Shown here: piece by piece, positions 1 through 7,800 of the stretch
How the letters are laid out: each line of letters begins with the position of its first letter
Position numbering within the stretch: position 1 is the first letter of the stretch
Assembly (NCBI GenBank): GCA_029961745.1
Contig: CP124680.1
Location: 868,001-932,000 of the forward strand
From: Nocardioides sp. L-11A
Lineage (GTDB): Bacteria; Actinomycetota; Actinomycetes; Propionibacteriales; Nocardioidaceae
Direction: 5' to 3'
Length of the DNA: 64,000 nt
Program-made: the position numbers and the translations under genes
The notes under the pieces: generated by a model
Database searches by the model: none
Seen by the model: the letters and a program-made list of their open reading frames with translations, nothing else
What the model was told of the DNA's origin: nothing

Positions 1-1647
1 GACCGTCGACGTGCAGGTGTCGGCGCTGCAACCGAGATGGCGCTTGCCGTAGGGGCTCTGCCAGGTGCCCGCCCCCTCGATGGCAAGGGTGGCGTCGTCG
101 GTGACGGTGCCGAGCGGCTCGCCGCCGGGGCCGTAGGCGCGCACGACGAAGGTTCCCGGTTGGCCCGCCAGGACGCTGGGCGTCGTCGGCGCGACGTCGA
201 TCCGGGCGACGCCGGCGGTGGGGCGGGTGTCGGCGTGCACGTGCAGGGTCGCCGTCGCCGTCCGGCCCTCGTGGTGCGCGGTGACGAGATAGTTGCCCGG
301 GACGGCCGCGGTGCACGAACCCGCGGTGCACGTGCCCGGCGCTTCGATCGTGTAGGTCGCTCCGTCCGCCGGCATGCGGTTGCCGTGCGCGTCGACGAGC
401 GCCGCCTGGAAGTCGTGGGTCGCGCCGACGGTCACGGCGGCCTGGACAGGAGCCACCGCGAGCCCCACGGGCGCGGCGGGCGACACCTCGATCCGCGCAT
501 CCGCGCTCAGTGCGGAGCCGGCGACACTCACCAGGATGCGATACGTGCCCGCCGTGGTGAGGGTGCAGAGACCGCCCAGGCAATCCTGCTCGGCGGCGAA
601 GTCCGGTACGCCGTTCGCGTTCACCGGCCGGGCCACGACCGTGGCCCGTTCGGTGACGTCGATGTAGTGGCCGCTGGTGGTCAGCCCCCGGACGGTCAGC
701 GGCACCGGGGTCCCGGCCGGGACGGTCGCCCGGTCCGGCTCCACAGAGAGGCCGGCGAGGACGTCGTCCCCCGGCTCGCCCACCAGGGTGGAGGTGGCCG
801 TCTGCGTCGGGTCACTGCGCAGGCTCGCCGCGATGGTGAACGTGCCCGGCTCGGTCGGCCAGCATCGGACGCTGGCGGGTTCGGGCGTGCAGTGAAGTCC
901 GGCGCTGGGCGCGAACTCGACGTCGTCGGCGTCGTCGACACGGTTGCCGTACTGGTCGGCGAGCTTCGCCTCGAAGACCCGGTTGCCGCCCACCCCGACC
1001 GTCGCGGTCGCGGGCCGCAGGATGATGCCGGTGGGCTCGTCGGGAGCGATATGCAGTGCGGTGAAGGCGGTGAAGCCGCCCCAGGTCGCCTTGAGCGGGA
1101 AGCGGCCGCTGGTCGTCGACATGCACGAGCCCGCGGCACACGATCCGGCGTCGCCCACGAACTCCACGACGGCCTCGTCGGTCACGTCGGTCAGCGCCGC
1201 ACCCCCGACGCCGATGGTCCACACCTCGTACGTCACCGCGACACCCGCCCGCGTGGTGCCCGAGTGCGGATCCAGTACGAGCCCGGTCGGAGTCGGCGCC
1301 GGGTCGGCCTGCTCGGCCGGGTCGGCCGGTTCGGCCGGTTCGGCCTGCTCGGCCGGTTCGTCGCGCTGGGGCGGCGAGCTCGGCGTCGGGTCGCTCTCCG
1401 GCGACGGCGACGGCTCCGGCTCGGGTTCCGGCTCCGGCTCCGGCTCCGGCTCTGGCACGGGCTCGGGCACGGGCTCCGGCTCCGCAGTGGTCTCGGCGCC
1501 GGCGGCACCGGAGTCGGCTGTCGTCGCGGCCGTGGAGGGAGCCGGGGACGCGGGGTCGTCGGCCGCGGCGGGCGCGTTGCCCGTCAGCAGGAGCAGGGTG
1601 GCTGCGCCGAGAGCGAGGGCCACGGCCGGGCGACGGCGTGCGCGCAT
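1..1647 (-). CDS. Secreted Pro/Glu-rich Ig-like repeat protein (3' end outside window)
   Basis: 549 codons are visible from an ATG at 1647 and the frame stays open to the window edge, so the C-terminus is missing. The N-terminus is a signal peptide (MRARRR, then an Ala/Leu-rich core ending near AAAD, about residues 1-30). A low-complexity linker follows (about residues 45-110), built of PEPEPE and AEPAEP-type repeats and encoded by tandem six-base DNA repeats around 1300-1480. After it come several Ig-like beta domains of roughly 90 residues (phrases such as TVGVGGNRVFEAKLADQYGN), each with a close cysteine pair (GSCAAGSC, CLGGLC, GTCTAGSC), which suggests disulfide-stabilised extracellular modules. 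This layout fits a wall-spanning stalk or adhesin. No catalytic motif is visible. Whether it ends in an LPXTG-like signal or a membrane anchor cannot be seen. Its position beside two sortase-like proteins makes it a candidate partner, by inference only. Confidence 0.8.
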   Translation of the reverse strand, partial: MRARRRPAVALALGAATLLLLTGNAPAAADDPASPAPSTAATTADSGAAGAETTAEPEPVPEPVPEPEPEPEPEPEPEPSPSPESDPTPSSPPQRDEPAEQAEPAEPADPAEQADPAPTPTGLVLDPHSGTTRAGVAVTYEVWTIGVGGAALTDVTDEAVVEFVGDAGSCAAGSCMSTTSGRFPLKATWGGFTAFTALHIAPDEPTGIILRPATATVGVGGNRVFEAKLADQYGNRVDDADDVEFAPSAGLHCTPEPASVRCWPTEPGTFTIAASLRSDPTQTATSTLVGEPGDDVLAGLSVEPDRATVPAGTPVPLTVRGLTTSGHYIDVTERATVVARPVNANGVPDFAAEQDCLGGLCTLTTAGTYRILVSVAGSALSADARIEVSPAAPVGLAVAPVQAAVTVGATHDFQAALVDAHGNRMPADGATYTIEAPGTCTAGSCTAAVPGNYLVTAHHEGRTATATLHVHADTRPTAGVARIDVAPTTPSVLAGQPGTFVVRAYGPGGEPLGTVTDDATLAIEGAGTWQSPYGKRHLGCSADTCTSTV

Positions 1648-1791
1648 GGGGAGGACTCCGATCGGGGGACCCCGCAGGCCGGTCACGCTGCGGGCGACTC
1701 CACCGAACGCCCCCGACCCGGTCCCCGGCAACACATCTCGCCATGAAGTCGCCCCGAATGTCACCCCAATGCCGGCGGCCGGCCGGTCGCT

Positions 1792-1928
1792 GGTCTCCGT
1801 ATGCGACACGCTCGACCCGAAGTCTGGTCGGCAGCGTGGCGCACGGCCGCGGAGCGGCACGGAGGCCGGCCATGGGCCCGGAGGGTCCGTGCGTCGGTCT
1901 CCGTATGCGACACGCTCGACCCGAAGTC
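1792..1928 (-). repeat. Copy of ~95-bp inverted-end intergenic element plus a second left arm
   Basis: A 33-bp sequence is repeated exactly at 1792-1824 and 1896-1928 (period 104). The stretch 1826-1921, read on the minus strand, begins GGTCGAGCGTGTCGC and ends CACGCTGCCGACC. It carries the internal core CCCTCCGGGCCCATG. The same ends and core occur at 25587-25681, and a diverged version at 44978-45078. The ends are imperfect inverted repeats of each other, so the copy could fold or resemble a MITE. It abuts and overlaps the stop codon of the upstream luxR-type gene, so it lies in that transcript's 3' region. Confidence 0.7.
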
Positions 1929-4524
1929 AGAGCAGGTCCAGCTCGATCGCCCGCTCGAGGACGGCCTTGCGGGAGCTCACGCCGAGCTTGCGGTAGATCC
2001 GCTGCAGGTGCGTCTTCACGGTGTTCTCCGACAGGTGCATCGCGGCGGCGAGCTCGCTCCGGCTCGGGTGGCGCGCCAGCGCGGCGAGCACTGCCCGCTC
2101 CTGGCGGGTCAGGGCGACGACCGTGTGCGCCGCGACGAAGCAGGCCGGCACGGTCCCGGCGAGATGGTCCTGCACCGCCAGGCTGCTGCGGCGCGCGGCG
2201 GTCCGGCGCAGCGCCGTGACATCCTCCGGGGGGAGGTACATCAGGTGCAGGCGTGCCCCGTCGGGACCGACCTGGGCGAGGACCCGCTCCAGCAGGGCCG
2301 CCGCGGCCTCCTCCTGGCCGGCGCGGACGGCGGCCGCGGCGCCGAGGACCAGCAGCGCGGCGAGGGAGCGTGTCGTGTGGCCCGCGCGCGCCTCCCATGC
2401 GGGGAGCGACGCCAGCGTGCGGCCGGCGTCGCCGGCGAGCAGGCCGGACAGCGCGCCGGCGGGGGCGAGCTGACCGGCGTACCTCGTCCGGGTGCGCAGG
2501 ACGGTCGTGGCGCGCGCATGGTTCCCGGCGGCGAGCCAGGCCGCGGCGAGGGCGCCGCGGACCGCGGCGGCAGCGACGCTGTCGCCCATCACGGGAGGTG
2601 CCGGCGTGCGGCGCAGCTGCTCCTCGACCCGGCGCGCCTCGGCGGCCGCGGCCCCGAGTCCGATCTGCGCGTGCAGCAGGGTCCAGGTCAGCAGCGGCCA
2701 GTGCTCCGTGGTGTCGCGGAAGGTCGCGTCGTCGAACGCGGCCGCGGCACCGGCGAAGTCGAACTCGTCGAGCAGGAGGGTGGCCACGCCGATCCGGCCG
2801 AGCGCGTTGACGTACGAGCGCTCCTCGCCGGGGCGCCAGGCGTCCGGTGCGATCAGGGCCCGGGCCGAGCGCGCCTGGACGGTCCGGCCCTCGACGGCCC
2901 CGAGCCCGACGGCGTAGACCGCGGTGTGGTTGCGCACCACGGGGTCCGTGGCCATGGCGACCGCGCGGGATGTGGTGTCGCGCGCCCCCTCGGGGTCGCC
3001 GGCGAGGAACTGGGAGTAGGCGAGGTGCCGCAGCGCCATCGGCCCCAGGAAGGCCACCCGCTCGCGGTCGGCGTCAGGCATCCGGTGGTGGAAGGCGAGC
3101 GCCTCGACCGCGGCCCGGCCGGACTCCTCGACCCGACCGAGGAGGCGCAGGCTGACCACCTTCGCGACATAGCCGAGGAGGTACTCGCCGGCGGTCGGGT
3201 TCGGGAAGCGCGGACCGTCCCAGCGTGCGGAGATCCGGAAGTAGTCGGCGGCGGCGCCCCGCAGCGACGGGTCGCGGAAGCAGGCGAGTCCGCGGCCGAA
3301 GGCGAGGGCGGGGAATTGGGTGAGCGCCCGGCTGGGCACGGAGGCGAGATGGCGGTCGACCAGGCTCGTGGAGTGGGCGTCCTGGGTGGTGACCACGACC
3401 GCCGCGTAGACCCGGGCCGCGATGCTGAACAGCCCGGCGCCCACGGCCATCTCGAGCGCGGCCTCGTAGCTGCCGTGCCGGTGCAGCCAGGCGGCGCTGC
3501 GCTCGGCGGCGCGGCGCTGCTCGTCGGCCGGCCGGCGCCGGGCCTCGGCGAGCACGGCCTCGCGCAGCGACTCGACGTACTGGAAGACCTGGTGGCCGGG
3601 CGCGAACGGGATCCAGCGGCCGAAGCCGTTCCACTCCAGGTCGTCGAGCATCTCCTTGACCTCGGCGGGGCCGGCGACGCCGGGCAGCCCGGCGGCCAGC
3701 TCCAGCGCCAGGTCCGCGTCGAAGTACGGCGGCACGCTGGTCGCGAGCACGAAGGAGTACGCCGCGCCGCGCTCGAGCTGGACCCGCAGGTCCTCGGCGA
3801 CCAGGGCCTGCCAGGCCGGGTCGTGTTGGCCGCCGACCGGCCGGGTCCGGTCCTGGGGGCGGGCGAGCATCGCCGCACGCAGCGCCAGTGGGTAGCCGTG
3901 GGTCGCGGCGTGCAGCGCGGGCGCGCTGTCCGCCGTGTCCGGGTTGCCGAAGGCGGCGACCAGGTCGTGGGTCTCGTCGACGGTGAAGGCGAGGTCGTCC
4001 TCGGTGAGGAGCTGCACCTCGTCGCGCAGGCTGCGGGCCGGTGCGGCCAGCCCACCCGGGGTCCGGGTCGTGACGACCACCCGCAACCGCGGGACCAGCT
4101 CGACCAGTCGCAGCAGGTCGGCGTCGACCTGCGCGGCCGTCGTGCGGACCTTCTCGTAGGCGTCGACCACCAGCAGCGGCCGGGAACGACCGGCGAGGCC
4201 TCGGGCGATCACCGCGGCGGGGTCGGCACTGGACTCGATCTCGGTCAGCAGGCCGGTCCCGGCGCCGTCGATGAGGCCGGCCCGGCCGGCGCCGGCCAGC
4301 ACGGTCTGCCAGAAGGCGGAGGGGGACTCCAGGTCGTTCTCGAGGGTCACCCAGACGACATCGACGCCGTCCCCGGCCTGGTCGAGGGTCGCGACCCAGG
4401 CCCGGACCAGGCTGGTCTTCCCGAAGCCGCTGGGAGCCGCGACGACCGTCAGCCGCGGGCCGGACCGGTCCAGTGCGTCGTGCAGGCGGGCGCGCCGCAG
4501 GAGCACGGGACTCCCTCCGGCCAT
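1927..4524 (-). CDS. MalT-type large LuxR-family ATP-binding transcriptional regulator
   Basis: Predicted 865-aa STAND-type activator. An N-terminal P-loop (APSGFGKTS, about residues 30-38) and a Walker B-like strand (LLVVDAYEK, about 118-126) form the nucleotide-binding part. A long helical TPR-like region follows. A LuxR-type helix-turn-helix closes the protein (about 803-865, with SENTVKTHLQRIYRKLGVSSR). This start is preferred over the longer upstream frame (4635) because GAGGAGG sits 6 nt upstream of ATG 4524 and homologous regulators begin just before the P-loop. The family binds an inducer with ATP, oligomerises and activates promoters; the inducer here is unknown. It is closely similar to the gene at 18064-20619, for example in the shared QVFQYVESLR segment. 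Together the two bracket the sortase/propeller modules, which suggests, but does not show, that they control them. Confidence 0.9.
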   Translation of the reverse strand: MAGGSPVLLRRARLHDALDRSGPRLTVVAAPSGFGKTSLVRAWVATLDQAGDGVDVVWVTLENDLESPSAFWQTVLAGAGRAGLIDGAGTGLLTEIESSADPAAVIARGLAGRSRPLLVVDAYEKVRTTAAQVDADLLRLVELVPRLRVVVTTRTPGGLAAPARSLRDEVQLLTEDDLAFTVDETHDLVAAFGNPDTADSAPALHAATHGYPLALRAAMLARPQDRTRPVGGQHDPAWQALVAEDLRVQLERGAAYSFVLATSVPPYFDADLALELAAGLPGVAGPAEVKEMLDDLEWNGFGRWIPFAPGHQVFQYVESLREAVLAEARRRPADEQRRAAERSAAWLHRHGSYEAALEMAVGAGLFSIAARVYAAVVVTTQDAHSTSLVDRHLASVPSRALTQFPALAFGRGLACFRDPSLRGAAADYFRISARWDGPRFPNPTAGEYLLGYVAKVVSLRLLGRVEESGRAAVEALAFHHRMPDADRERVAFLGPMALRHLAYSQFLAGDPEGARDTTSRAVAMATDPVVRNHTAVYAVGLGAVEGRTVQARSARALIAPDAWRPGEERSYVNALGRIGVATLLLDEFDFAGAAAAFDDATFRDTTEHWPLLTWTLLHAQIGLGAAAAEARRVEEQLRRTPAPPVMGDSVAAAAVRGALAAAWLAAGNHARATTVLRTRTRYAGQLAPAGALSGLLAGDAGRTLASLPAWEARAGHTTRSLAALLVLGAAAAVRAGQEEAAAALLERVLAQVGPDGARLHLMYLPPEDVTALRRTAARRSSLAVQDHLAGTVPACFVAAHTVVALTRQERAVLAALARHPSRSELAAAMHLSENTVKTHLQRIYRKLGVSSRKAVLERAIELDLL

Positions 4525-4588
4525 CGCTCCTCCTCGACCCGAGTCGACGAGACCATCATCGCGCACGCCGGGTACGGGAGGGGCAGGA

Positions 4589-4636
4589 GGTGCGACCCGG
4601 ATCGGCCTGGGGGGAGTGGGCCGTCCGGGTCGCACC
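4589..4636. promoter_or_regulatory. 13-bp inverted repeat upstream of luxR-type gene
   Basis: GGTGCGACCCGGA at 4589-4601 is matched exactly in inverted form at 4624-4636, with a 22-nt loop. It lies in the 278-bp gap between the stop of the sortase-like gene (4803) and the start of the regulator (4524), all on the minus strand. It could be a factor-independent terminator lacking a clear U-tract, or an operator for the regulator. Nothing else recognisable lies in this gap. Confidence 0.5.
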
Positions 4637-4802
4637 GGTCTGCCGGCGTCGTCGCCCCACCCGCGACGCCGGTGCCGCTGCGCGCCGTCCGCCGGTGCGG
4701 GGACACGCGCCGCGGGTCAAGCCAACGCCCACCCCCGTGGCGCCGGCAACGCCGGGAGGCGGATGTCGCCCGTCATGTCACCCACGGGCCCGGTCCGGCG
4801 GC

Positions 4803-7800
4803 TCATCCGATCGGCGTGGCCGTGACCACGAGGTTCTTCGTGTAATGGAAGCGCCCGTTGCGGTAGGTGACCCTCCCGGTGCAGGTGACGAGGGTGAGCT
4901 GGTGCTCTCCGGCGGTGGAGACCGTGGCGCCACCGAGCCCCTTCGCCCGGGGTTGGGTCGTGATCGTGGCGATCCGGTAGCGCTGGGCCGCGCCGGTGGC
5001 GGTACGGACCGTGATGACCTGTCCGGGGCGGGCCCTGCGGAGCTTGCCGAAGGCGCCGGGGCGGTCGCCGCGGTCGGACACGTGGCCGGCGATGACGGTC
5101 GAGCCGACGGACTCGCCGGGAGCGGCGGACCCGTTGAGCCAGCCGCCCTTGGAGATGTCGGCCGGGATCCTCATCGAGCCCTTGCGCATGCCGACGGTCT
5201 CGACGCTGGCCCGCAACCCCACCGCGGGGACGCTCACCTTGACCGGGCGGATCCTGCGAGCGGCGGTGGAGCCGTCGGCACGGACGCCGGAGTAGCCGGT
5301 GCTGACCTCGACCCGGCCGAGGTCGGGACGGTGGACCAGGGTGGTGGCCCCGGCCGCGCCGCATGACTGCGTGGCCGCGAGGTTCCGGCTGTCGGCGCTC
5401 GTCGTGGCGACCCAGGTGTAGTAGCCGGGGCGGGTGACGGTGACCGCCGGGAGCGGGATGCGGTCGTTGCCGGGCGTGAAGGACACCGTTCCGACCGCGT
5501 CGGCAGGAGTGCACATGGCGGCGGAGGGCTTCCTGGCCGGGCCGTAGAGAGTGGCGGTGCCGGTCGTCGTCCGGCGAGCGTGGAGGCCGGTGATGGTCAC
5601 CTGCCCGGTCAGCGCGAGCGGCTTGGTCCGGCCGTTCCGGGTGACCTTGAGCGTGGCCTTGGCGGGCGCGGTCACCGAGATCGTCGGTGCCGTCGTCGGG
5701 CCGGGCGGAGCGGTGACCGTGACGTCGACAGTCGCGGTGTCGCAGACCGCGGTCGGGATGGAGGTGTCGCAGACCTGGTACTCGTAGGAGTCCGCGCCGG
5801 AGAACCCGGCAACCGGTGTGTAGGTGATCCCGCCGGCGCCGACAGAGGTGTCCCCGTGGGCGGGCGCCGAGGTGACCGTGGGCGCCGCCAGGTCCTGTGC
5901 CGAGGCCGAGATGTCGTTGCCCGTGACGTCGGTGGTCACCGGGGTCGCGGCATCGGTGACCACCGAGTCGTCGACCGCCGTGACGGTGTTGGTGCCGACC
6001 GTGACCTGGACGGCGACATCGGCGCACTGCTGGGGCTCGGACTGGTCACACAGGTTGAGGGTGTAGCTGTCCGGTCCGCTGTAGCCGGGATCCGGCAGGT
6101 AGTCGACGCGGATCGGCCGGTCCCACGGCACGTCGTAGATCGCGATGCTGCCGTGCTGGGGGTTGCCCATCGACCAGATGTGGTCGGTGGCGAGCGGAGC
6201 TCCGTTGGTGCTGGCCAGGCCGGACAGCGGTGTGGTGACCGGGGTGTTCTGCGGCGTGCTCACGGTGCCGGGCGTGAAGACGTTCTGCACGGTGACGCGG
6301 AGGTCGGCCGCGGCGCAGACGTGGGGTGAGGTCTCGTCGTCGGTGACCCGGTAGCGGACGATGTCGAGCCCGGAGAACCCGTGGTCGGGGGCGTAGGCGA
6401 TCCGGCCGTCGCCGGCGACGTTCGCGGCGCCGTTGGCGGGGCCGCCGACCACGGTCGGGAGTGACATGGCCGGGTTGGCCGGGATCTTGGCGTCATTGGC
6501 CCGTACCGCGGTGAACACGGACATGGGAGCGGGAACGGACGCCGTGTCGTCGGCGGCGGTGATGCTCACCCTGCCCAGTCGGACGATCGTCTTGGCGTCC
6601 TGGTCGGTGACGAGCAGGTCACCGGAGGGCATGGCCGCGATCCATCTCGGCGAGCTGCTGCCCCAGACCGTGAGGGTCTCCTGGTCGTAGCCGCTGCCGT
6701 TCGGGATCAGCCGCAGCACCCGGTTGTTCCCGGAGTCGCCGACGAGGAGGGTGCCGTCGGGCTGGACGGCGACGCCGTACGGGTTGTCGAGACCGAGCGC
6801 GACCACGGACCTGGTGTACGTCGCGCCGGACGGGCTCAGTCTCACGATCTTGTCCTCGTCGGCCCAGTCGGCGACGAAGACGTTGCCGTCGGCGTCGACG
6901 GCGACACCCCGCGGACGCTCGAGGCCCGAGCCGACCAGCGAGCTCGTGTAGCTGCCCCCGGACGGGGTCAGCTTGTGCACGTCGCCGCTGGAGTTCTCGG
7001 AGAAGTAGACGTTGCCGTCGGCGTCGACGGCGACCCCCGAGGGTCGCTGCAGGTCGGTGGCGAGCACGGTACGGGCCCAGGTGTAGCCGGTCCGGGTCAG
7101 CTTGACGATCTCGTGCTCGCCCTCGTCGGCGTAGTAGACAGCGCCGACGCTGTCCATCGCGATGCCCTGCGGGTCGATGCCGCCGGTGCCGTCGATGGTG
7201 TTCGGGGTGTAGCCGGGGCCCCACGCGGTCGCCACCATCGCGTAGCCGGAGTCGGCGAGCCAGATGGTGTTGTTGGCGTCGCTCACGATGCCGTTCGGTT
7301 GCCGGAGGTTGGAGATGACGGTGCTCCGGGAGGTGTACGCGGAGGTCGGCAGCAGGCCGCAGCCGGTCGGGGACGTGACGGCGACGGTCACCGTGGCGAT
7401 GTCGCACAGCCGAGACGGGTCACCGTTGTTGTCGTCGCCGATCCGGTAGCGGTAGGTGTCCGTGCCGTGCCAGCCGGCGTTGGGGGTGTAGGTGACGGTG
7501 CCGTCGTCGTTGACGGTCGTCGTGCCGTGGGCGGGAGCGCCGATGATGACCGGCTTGTCGCGGAGCCTGACGTTGGACTCGTCGTTGGCGCGGACGTCGG
7601 TGGTCACCGGCCGCGGCGCGCTCGTGGTGGCGGTGTCGTCGGTCGCCCGCAGTGTCGTGGGGCCGAAGGTCCAGAGCTGGTCGAACGAGGAGACGTGGAC
7701 GGCGTCGTCACGAACCTGGAGGGTGGTGGCGTACTCCGTGCCCCAGGGCGCGTAGAGCTGCTTGGCGGCGTAGCCGGAGCCCGACGGAGCCGCGGTCCAC

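Noticed and set aside
1801..4845. A 1014-codon plus-strand open frame over the first MalT-type regulator
   Set aside because: Low-complexity Gly/Arg/Glu composition, no family motif, and the minus frame carries a P-loop and LuxR HTH.
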